This document shows, one piece after another, positions 1 to 5,051 of a DNA stretch of 5,051 nt. The position numbers and the translations under genes are program-made. Origin of the DNA: an uncultured Campylobacter sp. (GTDB taxonomy: Bacteria > Campylobacterota > Campylobacteria > Campylobacterales > Campylobacteraceae). Each line of letters opens with the position of its first letter. Within the stretch, counting starts at the first letter, position 1. The notes beneath the pieces were generated by a model. That model worked only from the letters and a program-made list of their open reading frames with translations. It made no database searches and had not been told where the DNA came from. Location: contig CALISV010000339.1 of the NCBI GenBank assembly GCA_938041615.1, positions 1 through 5,051 of the forward strand. Direction: 5' to 3'.

Positions 1-90
1 GTCGCGGCGGCTCACGGGCTAAAGGCGATGAATATCTACGAGCTAAAGATCGCGAGCATAACGGCGAAGGCGAAGATTATTCGGGATTAA
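1..90 (+). CDS. C-terminal end of an unidentified protein (partial)
   Basis: Frame 1 is open from the window edge to a TAA at 88-90 and gives 29 residues ending in KAKIIRD. I do not recognise the protein. The visible tail is rich in Ala, Lys and Ile, has no Cys or Trp, and shows no membrane segment or motif. Its codons (GCG, CTA, AGC, ATA, AAG) resemble those of the downstream genes, which favours this frame. Frame 3 is also open, to a TAA at 135-137, but its product is a hydrophilic Gly/Glu/Arg/Asn mixture that looks less protein-like. All minus-strand frames are interrupted. A possible terminator hairpin starts at the stop codon, as expected for a gene end. The gene converges on the minus-strand gene at 204-473. 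That a gene ends here is moderately likely; its function is unknown. Confidence 0.55.
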   Translation, partial: VAAAHGLKAMNIYELKIASITAKAKIIRD

Positions 91-115
91 ATTTGCGCTT
101 TGGGGCGGCAAATTT
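89..115 (+). terminator. Possible hairpin terminator of the upstream partial gene
   Basis: AAATTTGC at 89-96 is the exact reverse complement of GCAAATTT at 108-115, giving an 8-bp stem around an 11-base G-rich loop. The stem begins inside the TAA stop of the partial gene. No T-run follows at once (the nearest TTTT is at 125-128), so this is a weak intrinsic terminator. The inverted repeat may also be a by-product of two copies of the AAATTT motif that is abundant in this DNA. Confidence 0.35.
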
Positions 116-166
116 GATGCTAAATTTTAAAAAATAACTACGTGAAATTTGATAGCGGTGAAAAAT

Positions 167-198
167 AAAAAACAAAAAATCCCTCCAAGCGGAGGGAT
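167..198 (-). terminator. Rho-independent terminator of the small secreted protein gene
   Basis: A perfect 8-bp stem (ATCCCTCC at 179-186, GGAGGGAT at 191-198) encloses a 4-base loop. Read on the minus strand, it begins five bases after the stop codon of the gene at 204-473 and is followed by a T-rich tract complementary to the A-run at 167-178. On the plus strand no T-run follows, so it should act only on the minus-strand transcript. This is the clearest intrinsic terminator in the window. Confidence 0.85.
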
Positions 199-203
199 AA
201 AAA

Positions 204-473
204 TTATTTAGGTAACGTAGCTATAACTTGCTTCATTTGTTCAAGAGCAGGTTTGCAAGCGGCCTCTTGAGAGTCTTTTGGAAGTTGAGCAAATTGTGCT
301 TTTTGGCTCTCGTAAGTGGATTTCATAGCCGCCATTTGCGGGTTGTCTTTAGTTTTTTCGACGAACTCGTCAACTAGCTTAAAGTACTCTTCGCAAGAAG
401 GTGAAAGCTCAGCTGCTACGGCAGATACGCCCATAACGCCCAGTGCGGCAACTACTAACAATGACTTTTTCAT
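204..473 (-). CDS. Small secreted two-cysteine protein, DUF5339-like
   Basis: Encodes 89 residues. Residues 1-21 form a Sec signal peptide: MKKS, a hydrophobic core, then S-A-V-A-A before Glu22. This leaves a mature periplasmic protein of about 68 residues. The mature part is Lys/Glu/Gln/Ala-rich and probably helical, with two cysteines, Cys27 and Cys73, that could form a disulfide. The SCEEYFKLVDEFV segment (26-38) matches my memory of the DUF5339 family of small Campylobacter and Pasteurellaceae proteins, whose function is unknown. The pattern C-E-[DE]-aromatic...V-D-E plus a second Cys 46 residues later also recalls the acid chaperone HdeA (48 residues apart). The start is supported by AAGGAG (complement of 479-484), five bases before ATG. 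The gene is monocistronic, with its own -10 box and terminator, and is divergent from the TonB receptor gene. That it is a real secreted protein is near certain; the family call is moderate. Confidence 0.85.
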   Translation of the reverse strand: MKKSLLVVAALGVMGVSAVAAELSPSCEEYFKLVDEFVEKTKDNPQMAAMKSTYESQKAQFAQLPKDSQEAACKPALEQMKQVIATLPK

Positions 474-478
474 ATATT

Positions 479-507
479 CTCCTTAGATGAAATAGGCGAG
501 CATTATA
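479..507 (-). promoter_or_regulatory. Promoter -10 box and ribosome binding site of the small secreted protein gene
   Basis: On the minus strand a perfect TATAAT (complement of 502-507) sits 28 bases upstream of the ATG, preceded by a purine-rich A-run and no recognisable -35. This is typical of the Campylobacter housekeeping sigma factor, which relies on an AT-rich upstream region. Transcription would start near 495, leaving a leader of about 20 nt that contains AAGGAG (complement of 479-484). Confidence 0.75.
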
Positions 508-583
508 TCCTTTTTCTTTCCTTTTTTAGTAAATCAAATTTAAAAATCTCGTTAAAAATAAAAGTTAATTTAAATAAAAAATA

Positions 584-604
584 GATAAAATTATACCTAT
601 TATC
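584..604 (+). promoter_or_regulatory. Candidate Fur box overlapping the TonB receptor promoter
   Basis: Positions 586-604 match the classical 19-bp Fur consensus (GATAATGATAATCATTATC) at 13 of 19 positions, with the last six bases (ATTATC) perfect. A GATAAA half lies at 584-589. The same stretch holds the best -10 candidates for the downstream gene (TAAAAT at 586-591 or TATTAT at 598-603), so a bound repressor would block transcription. Iron-regulated TonB receptors usually have such a site. The background is very AT-rich, which makes partial matches easy, so this is only a candidate. Confidence 0.45.
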
Positions 605-629
605 AATTTCTTAATATAAAGGGGATGTC

Positions 630-2783
630 ATGGGTAAATTTAGCATTATTGCGGCTGCAGTTTTACTGAGTGCAGCCTCGGCTCTCGCACAGACGGGAGG
701 AGTGGATAGCAAATTTAAGCGCGCCGATAGCAATGCAACCGGATCAGTGAAGCTAGATATGGTTTCCGTCACGGCAAACAGGAGTGAAACAGATGTCGCT
801 AAATACGCGGGTCAAGTTAGCGTCCTAAATCAAAACGATCTAGTTAAATCGCCGTCCGTCATCGACGCTATCGGCTCGGTGCCAGGCGTCATGCTCGGCA
901 ACGACCACGGCAGACAAGTCGGCCAATACTACAACATCCGTGGCTTTGGTTATCAAAGCGAAGCGCGTGTCATCATTGAACAAGACGGTATCAAGCGTTC
1001 GCCTTCGCTTTTTTCTAATCAAATTTCAACCTTTCGCGTGGATAACGACTTGCTAAAACGCGTCGAGGTCGTAAAGGGCGCTAGCTCGGTGCTGCACGGT
1101 AGCGGCGCAGTAGGCGGTATCGTTAGTATGAGAACCAAAGACGTGAGCGACTTTATAAACCCGGGCAGCGACTATGGCGTCACGATCGGCCACCGCCAGG
1201 AAAGCAATCACATGAACTCAAATCGAGCCGCCATCGCAGCTAAACCTACGGAAAATTTCGGCATTTTACTCTATGGCAAGCACGCGGACTTCGGCAAGAT
1301 AAAGATGGCTAGAGACGGCAAGCGCTCGGGCGTGAAATACGCGGAAAACGACGAGCAGGTAAACACCGTCTTTGCCAAAACCGAGTGGGCGATAACCGAC
1401 GAGCATGCTTTGGAGGCTAGCGTATTTAACTACCACGAAAAATTCTCCTCCTCGCCGTGGCAGTCGCTTTATTGGAGCGAGGATGCGGAGTTGCCTACTT
1501 CCGGACGGCTAAAACAACGAGACTATAGCGTGATATACAAATACACTCCGCTTAATAACAGATGGATAAATTTCTCCGCTCAGTATTACAACGCCAAAGC
1601 TCTAAATCACAGAATCAGAACGGGCTTTAGCAGAGGCAATCCCGTCTATATAGACTATAAAAATAAAGACGACAGATGGGGCGTCAGGCTCAAAAACGAA
1701 AGCCTCTTTGACACCGGCGTGCTAGAGCACAGGCTAGTTACCGGTATCGACTACGAGCACAGAAAAGAGGACGCGATATTTTGGTACAACGGCGCGCTTA
1801 GCGATTTCGGTTCGTTTCCGAATTTTTACAAAGACCTAGGTATCTACGCGCAAGACGTATTTAGCGTAGGCAAGTTCGAGTTTACTCTGGGCGGTAGATT
1901 CGATAAATTTAAACGCGGAGTCAAAAGCGGCGATCGCAACTCATACTCCGAGTCTAGATTTTCTCCAAAACTCGGCCTTGCATACGAGGTCTTTGACGGC
2001 ATAAATTTACTCGCAGGCTACGCAGAGACATTTAGAGGACCGACGCCAAACGAGACGTCATCGGCCGGCCCGTTAAATCCGCACTACTGGTACATGCCAA
2101 ACCCAGACCTAAAACCTGAAATCGCAAAAGAGTACGAAGTGGGCTTTTCTGTCGACAAGCAGGGGCTTTTGGGCGATGATGAGCTGTACTTTAAAGCCAC
2201 TTACTACGACGGCAACATCAAAGATATGATAAATCTAAAAGCAAGACCGGATAAAGGCAATCCGCCGTTTGACGCCGAAGCACCGGGCAGACGCTACGGT
2301 ATGTACGAAAACGTTGATAATGCAAAGCGCCGAGGCGTTGAGATCGAGTCCAAATACGCGATAAACAACCTTACATTCTCGCTCGGATACGATCATACGA
2401 AAATTTACGACAAAGCGACCAAAAAGATACTCACAATCTACGCTGATAAGCTAACTTTGGGCGCGATGTATAGATACCAGCCGTGGGGGCTTAGTCTGGG
2501 CGGCGATATGACGCATTGGTTTAGGCCTAACAACGACGAGAAATACTACGTCGTGCGCGGCCAAAAATACGAATACGTAGACGAAACCTTTACTATCATA
2601 AATTTTAAAGGCCGATGGGAACCGAAAAATTTCGACAGCTATCTACTAAACAAGGGGCTAAAAATCAGCTTTGGCGTAAACAATATCTTTAACAAAGAGT
2701 ACATTTTCGCAAACGGATTTAAAAATACGACCAGAGTGGGCAAAGGTAGAAACTTCTACGTAGATTTTGAAAAGACGTTTTAG
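630..2783 (+). CDS. TonB-dependent outer-membrane receptor, haem/haemoglobin-receptor type
   Basis: Encodes 717 residues, within the normal family length. The start is supported by AAGGGG (619-624), five bases before ATG. Residues 1-20 are a Sec signal peptide ending A-L-A before Gln21. A TonB-box-like stretch (DMVSVTANR, 43-51) precedes the plug domain (about 55-170), which has VPGV (84-87), the IRGFG core (103-107) and KRVEVVKGASSVLHGSGAVG (143-162). The rest is a 22-strand-type beta barrel with the FRAP-box equivalent FRGP (468-471) and NPDLKPE (491-497), ending in aromatic-rich strands and a C-terminal Phe717 needed for outer-membrane insertion. The plug, including the TKDVSDF segment (169-175), resembles the haemin/haemoglobin/lactoferrin receptors such as ShuA and ChuA. 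The residues equivalent to the two haem-ligand histidines of ShuA appear changed, although His485 lies six residues before NPDL. The substrate is therefore inferred; another ferric chelate is possible. It is followed by a terminator and no transport genes, so it is probably monocistronic and iron-regulated. Confidence 0.93.
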   Translation: MGKFSIIAAAVLLSAASALAQTGGVDSKFKRADSNATGSVKLDMVSVTANRSETDVAKYAGQVSVLNQNDLVKSPSVIDAIGSVPGVMLGNDHGRQVGQYYNIRGFGYQSEARVIIEQDGIKRSPSLFSNQISTFRVDNDLLKRVEVVKGASSVLHGSGAVGGIVSMRTKDVSDFINPGSDYGVTIGHRQESNHMNSNRAAIAAKPTENFGILLYGKHADFGKIKMARDGKRSGVKYAENDEQVNTVFAKTEWAITDEHALEASVFNYHEKFSSSPWQSLYWSEDAELPTSGRLKQRDYSVIYKYTPLNNRWINFSAQYYNAKALNHRIRTGFSRGNPVYIDYKNKDDRWGVRLKNESLFDTGVLEHRLVTGIDYEHRKEDAIFWYNGALSDFGSFPNFYKDLGIYAQDVFSVGKFEFTLGGRFDKFKRGVKSGDRNSYSESRFSPKLGLAYEVFDGINLLAGYAETFRGPTPNETSSAGPLNPHYWYMPNPDLKPEIAKEYEVGFSVDKQGLLGDDELYFKATYYDGNIKDMINLKARPDKGNPPFDAEAPGRRYGMYENVDNAKRRGVEIESKYAINNLTFSLGYDHTKIYDKATKKILTIYADKLTLGAMYRYQPWGLSLGGDMTHWFRPNNDEKYYVVRGQKYEYVDETFTIINFKGRWEPKNFDSYLLNKGLKISFGVNNIFNKEYIFANGFKNTTRVGKGRNFYVDFEKTF

Positions 2784-2790
2784 CTTAACG

Positions 2791-2835
2791 CAGCAAGCGA
2801 GCCAAATTTGGCTTAAATTTGGTTCGCTTTTGCTG
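2791..2835 (+). terminator. Hairpin terminator of the TonB receptor gene
   Basis: Starting eight bases after the TAG stop, 2795-2809 pairs with 2815-2829 over 15 consecutive pairs (one G-T) around a 5-base loop (GGCTT). The T-run at 2828-2831 lies at the 3' foot. Beyond a two-base bulge, the outer arms 2791-2794 and 2832-2835 (CAGC/GCTG) also pair. The inner part of the stem is made of two AAATTT copies. The U-tract is short, but stem length and position make termination likely. Confidence 0.7.
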
Positions 2836-3011
2836 TTAAATTTGCCGTTTTTGAGGGTCCGTTTTGGTTTAAATTTTGCATTTGCTGGGAGTAGGGCGCT
2901 AGCGTCAAATTTTGCTTTTTACCCGTTCAAATTTGACCCGCCCGCTCCCGCAAATCCGCTTCTTAATTTAAATTTGACTATAATGTCTTAAAATTTAAAA
3001 GGAGCAAATTT
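2804..3011. repeat. AAATTT-rich spacer between the TonB receptor gene and rarA
   Basis: The 226-bp spacer 2784-3009 contains AAATTT starting at 2804, 2815, 2838, 2871, 2907, 2929, 2970, 2991 and 3006, that is nine copies. The 2154-bp receptor gene has about ten. Many copies have the flanks of CAAATTTG or TTAAATTTG. The first two form the core of the terminator stem and the last two flank the ribosome binding site of rarA. The rest of the spacer shows no convincing gene: a 74-residue open frame through it overlaps the receptor's 3' end, has no ribosome binding site and is a Phe/Leu/Asn-rich translation of the repeats. Confidence 0.7.
2979..3004 (+). promoter_or_regulatory. rarA promoter and ribosome binding site that fixes a TTG start
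   Basis: A perfect TATAAT lies at 2979-2984, with an AT-rich stretch just upstream and no recognisable -35. The transcript would begin near 2991. AAAAGGAG at 2997-3004 is a strong ribosome binding site located five bases before TTG at 3010-3012. No in-frame ATG lies near it, so TTG is the likely start codon of rarA. Confidence 0.75.
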
Positions 3012-4194
3012 GCAAAATTTCGCCTTGAAATTTCGTCCGACGAGTTTGGACGAGATCTGCGGACAGCGCGAGCTGGTGGGCGTTTTTAAAAAATTTATCG
3101 AAAACAAAAAAATCCCGCACAGCATATTTTACGGGCCGGCAGGCTGCGGCAAGACTAGCTTTGCTCGCGTCGTCGCGCGGTCGATGGAGTATGATTTTTA
3201 TGAATTTGACGGCGGAAATCTCAAGATCGAGGAGTTTCGCAAAATCCTAAAAAACCACGAAAACGCGCTTTCTAAGCCGCTATTTTTCATCGACGAGATC
3301 CACCGCCTCAGCAAAACGCAGCAAGAAGCCCTGCTAATCCCGATGGAAAACTACCGCGCCGCCATCATCGGAGCCAGCACCGAAAATCCCTACTTCACGC
3401 TAAGCTCGGGCATCCGCAGCCGCTCGATGTTATTTGAGTTTAAGCCGCTTGCGAGCGAGGATTTTGAAAAACTGCTTGAGCGCGTGAGGGACGAGGTTAA
3501 ATTTGACATCTCAGACGAAGCTAAGGCCTATCTCGTAAAAAGTAGCGGCGGAGATGCGCGCGGACTGTTAAATTTGCTCGAGTTTGCCGTGAGTCTGGAT
3601 GAAAAAATAACGTTAGAAAATTTAAAAACGCTGCGAGCTAACGCGGTTAGCGAAGGCGTTAGCGAGGACGACGTGCATTACGGACTGGCGAGCGCATTTA
3701 TAAAAAGCCTACGCGGTAGCGACGAAAACGCCGTTATATACTATCTGGCACGGCTTATCGACGCCGGCGAGAGCGCTGATTTTATCGCGCGAAGGATGGC
3801 GATATTTGCCAGCGAGGATATCGGTAACGCAAACCCTAACGCGCTAAATTTAGCCGCTAACGCGCTTGCCGCCGTTAGCAAGATCGGCTTCCCCGAGGCG
3901 CGGATAATCCTCGCTCAATGCGCGATGTATCTGGCTCACTCGCCAAAGTCAAACTCCAGCTACAAGGCCATAAACGCCGCACTAGCCTATGTAAAAACCG
4001 AGCCGCCGCTAGCTATCCCGCCCTATCTCATCAACACCGCGCCCGAGGCCAAGGACTATCTGTATCCGCACAGCTTTGGCGGCTGGGTGGAGCAAAAATA
4101 CCTCGAAAAGCCGCTTAAATTTTACGAGAGCAACGGCATCGGCTTTGAAAAGACGCTGGACGAGTGGCTGGCTAAAATAAAATCTAAGGGCTAA
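3010..4194 (+). CDS. rarA: Replication-associated recombination protein A (AAA+ ATPase)
   Basis: RarA (also called MgsA; relatives are yeast Mgs1 and human WRNIP1) is a cytoplasmic clamp-loader-like ATPase that acts at stalled replication forks and DNA gaps. The 394-residue protein is complete, at the short end of the family range. It opens with FRPTSLDEICGQ (8-19), the family N-terminal box. Then come Walker A GPAGCGKT (42-49), Walker B FFIDEIHR (92-99), sensor 1 GASTENP (121-127), the SR arginine-finger region (137-138) and sensor 2 GGDARGLLN (180-188, Arg184). The tetramerisation C-terminal half shows SLRGSDENAVIYYLARLIDA (233-252), FIARRMAIFASEDIG (258-272) and YPHSFGGWVEQKYL (352-365), all RarA hallmarks. 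It starts at TTG behind a strong ribosome binding site. Its own promoter and the long spacer after it suggest a single-gene transcript. I found no clear terminator after the stop. All catalytic motifs look intact. Confidence 0.97.
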   Translation: MQNFALKFRPTSLDEICGQRELVGVFKKFIENKKIPHSIFYGPAGCGKTSFARVVARSMEYDFYEFDGGNLKIEEFRKILKNHENALSKPLFFIDEIHRLSKTQQEALLIPMENYRAAIIGASTENPYFTLSSGIRSRSMLFEFKPLASEDFEKLLERVRDEVKFDISDEAKAYLVKSSGGDARGLLNLLEFAVSLDEKITLENLKTLRANAVSEGVSEDDVHYGLASAFIKSLRGSDENAVIYYLARLIDAGESADFIARRMAIFASEDIGNANPNALNLAANALAAVSKIGFPEARIILAQCAMYLAHSPKSNSSYKAINAALAYVKTEPPLAIPPYLINTAPEAKDYLYPHSFGGWVEQKYLEKPLKFYESNGIGFEKTLDEWLAKIKSKG

Positions 4195-4519
4195 ATTTAC
4201 AAGGCCTATGGCATGCGGCAAAATTTAAACGGCTTACATTAAATTTATACCGATCAAATTTACCTATGGTGTCGCGCCAAATTTTACAAAAAGCATCGCG
4301 GTCAAATTTGCTGCATCTTGACTTTTGCTAAGCTCGTTAAATTTCTTGGCAAATTTGCGCAAAATTCAAACGTAATAGCAAAATCAAATTTAAAATATGC
4401 TCTAAAAATCGCCGTTTTGCGAAATTTGATCCAAATTTGACGTATATTTTTAAAATAGGCTAAAAAATTTTTATTATTTATTTTAGTTTTATATTTTTTT
4501 AAATATACTTGAAAAATTT
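4193..4519. repeat. AAATTT-dense, gene-free spacer between rarA and the symporter gene
   Basis: This roughly 345-bp stretch has no gene I can support. It holds AAATTT starting at 4193, 4221, 4241, 4256, 4279, 4304, 4339, 4351, 4386, 4422, 4433, 4465 and 4514: thirteen copies, the first overlapping the rarA stop codon. In DNA of this composition about one copy or fewer would be expected by chance. One copy lies in a 10-bp palindrome GCAAATTTGC (4349-4358), and the 4422/4433 pair can form a 6-bp hairpin. No hairpin followed by a T-run was found for rarA. The last 80 bases are nearly pure A/T and include the promoter candidate for the next gene. Confidence 0.7.
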
Positions 4520-4532
4520 TAAAAAATAAAGG
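4481..4532 (+). promoter_or_regulatory. Candidate promoter and ribosome binding site of the symporter gene
   Basis: TATACT at 4504-4509 matches five of six bases of the -10 consensus, with a T-rich stretch upstream (TTTTAG at 4481-4486, 17 bases away, could serve as a weak -35). Transcription would begin near 4516. AAAGG at 4528-4532 is a modest ribosome binding site seven bases before ATG at 4540. The whole stretch is A/T-rich, so other -10 positions are possible. Confidence 0.5.
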
Positions 4533-4539
4533 CAAATCC

Positions 4540-5051
4540 ATGCTCACCGACCTCGTAAGCTCTATAAATTCATTCCTTTGGGGGCCGTATTTCCTCATCG
4601 CGCTACTTTGCGGTACGGGGCTTTATTTTACGATTAGGCTGCGCTTTGTGCAGATTTTTAAATTTAAAATGGGGCTTAATAGGCTTTTCGGTAACTTCTC
4701 ATTGCACGGCGAAGCGGCGGGAAAATCGGGCATGAGTTCGTTTCAGGCAGTCGCCACGGCCGTCGCGGCGCAGGTGGGCACGGGTAACCTCGTGGGTGCC
4801 ACAACCGCGCTCATCATGGGCGGGCCGGGCGCGATATTTTGGATGTGGTGCGCGGCGTTTTTGGGCATGGCGACAAATTTTGCAGAGATCTGCCTCGCGC
4901 AAATTTACCGCACCAAAGACGACAGCGGCCACATGATCGGCGGACCCGCGTTTTATATCAGCCGCGGATTAAAGAGCCGCTATGCCAAGGTTTTAGCGGC
5001 ATTTTTTGCGCTGGCGATCATTTTGGCGCTGGGATTTATGGGAAATATGGT
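4540..5051 (+). CDS. Sodium:amino-acid symporter, AGCS/AlsT family (N-terminal part)
   Basis: The frame is open from ATG at 4540 to the window edge and gives 170 residues of a protein that is usually about 450-490 long in this family. AGCS (alanine or glycine:cation symporter) proteins sit in the inner membrane and import alanine, glycine or related amino acids with sodium. Diagnostic stretches are LWGPYFLIALLCGTGLYFTI (13-32, first membrane helix), GKSGMSSFQAVATAVAAQVG (61-80), the family's GTGNLVG motif (80-86), MGGPGAIFWMWCAAFLGMAT (93-112) and MIGGPAFYI (132-140). A further hydrophobic helix begins near 152. Nothing in the visible part suggests damage. The substrate cannot be read from this fragment, so I give no gene symbol. 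It follows an AT-rich spacer with its own promoter candidate and is not coupled to rarA. Confidence 0.93.
   Translation, partial: MLTDLVSSINSFLWGPYFLIALLCGTGLYFTIRLRFVQIFKFKMGLNRLFGNFSLHGEAAGKSGMSSFQAVATAVAAQVGTGNLVGATTALIMGGPGAIFWMWCAAFLGMATNFAEICLAQIYRTKDDSGHMIGGPAFYISRGLKSRYAKVLAAFFALAIILALGFMGNM

Noticed and set aside
840..1022. A 60-residue minus-strand open frame inside the receptor gene
   Set aside because: It lies opposite the conserved plug domain, lacks any recognisable feature, and is best explained as a shadow of the receptor frame.
2767..2991. A 74-residue plus-strand open frame after the receptor gene
   Set aside because: It overlaps the receptor's last codons, has no ribosome binding site, runs through the terminator hairpin and the AAATTT repeats, and its Phe/Leu/Asn-rich product looks like translated spacer.
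3918..4221. Open frames on both strands over the 3' end of rarA (3918-4118 plus, 4009-4221 minus)
   Set aside because: They sit over the conserved C-terminal part of RarA in other frames and have no independent support.
4193..4519. The repeated AAATTT units considered as a CRISPR array or integration-host tandem repeat
   Set aside because: The shared unit is only six to eight bases, spacing is irregular and the sequences between are unrelated in length, so it is not a CRISPR array or a tandem repeat.
4302..4598. A 98-residue minus-strand open frame in the rarA-symporter spacer
   Set aside because: It overlaps the start of the clearly real symporter gene, is a Lys/Phe/Asn/Ile-rich translation of AT-rich DNA, and shows no family motif.
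4699..4932. A 77-residue minus-strand open frame opposite the symporter gene
   Set aside because: It is antisense to the conserved GTGNLVG and MIGGPAFYI regions of the AGCS protein; its Arg/Ala/His-rich product is typical of an antisense shadow.
1..5051. Possibility that the genes form one novel system or a genomic island
   Set aside because: Genes have separate promoters, mixed strands, similar codon use and known housekeeping or uptake roles, with no integrase, transposase, tRNA or direct repeats at edges.

Overview
The window looks like chromosomal DNA of a Campylobacter, probably one of the higher-GC oral or gut species (C. rectus / C. showae / C. curvus / C. concisus type). This is inferred from four things: AT-rich promoters with a clear -10 and no obvious -35, a very high density of the palindrome AAATTT between genes, coding sequence of moderate GC content with codons such as GCG, AGC, ATA and CTA, and the character of the encoded proteins. 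No species can be named from the sequence alone.

Layout. Positions 1-90 carry the last 29 codons of an unidentified plus-strand gene. It converges on a minus-strand gene at 204-473 for a small secreted two-cysteine protein (DUF5339-like), which has its own terminator at 167-198 and a textbook -10 box. A 156-bp divergent intergenic region separates it from a plus-strand gene (630-2783) for a complete 717-residue TonB-dependent outer-membrane receptor. The plug of this receptor resembles the haem/haemoglobin receptor family, and a Fur-box-like sequence lies just upstream of it. A strong hairpin ends that gene. A 226-bp spacer with a TATAAT promoter then leads to rarA (3010-4194, TTG start), a complete AAA+ ATPase that acts on stalled replication forks. 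A 345-bp spacer packed with AAATTT follows. The window ends inside a gene (4540 onward) for a sodium:amino-acid symporter of the AGCS/AlsT family, of which the first 170 residues are visible.

How the genes relate. This is a run of separately promoted housekeeping and nutrient-uptake genes rather than one operon. The receptor would take a metal chelate, probably haem, across the outer membrane using TonB energy. RarA works on DNA in the cytoplasm. The AGCS protein imports alanine or a similar amino acid across the inner membrane. The small periplasmic protein has no assigned role, though its cysteine spacing and a short motif recall the acid chaperone HdeA.

I saw no mobile element, CRISPR array, tRNA or rRNA, and no multi-gene novel system. 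The points most worth checking are the HdeA-like pattern in the small protein, the apparent loss of the known haem-ligand histidines in the receptor, and the striking density and spacing of AAATTT in the two longer intergenic regions.
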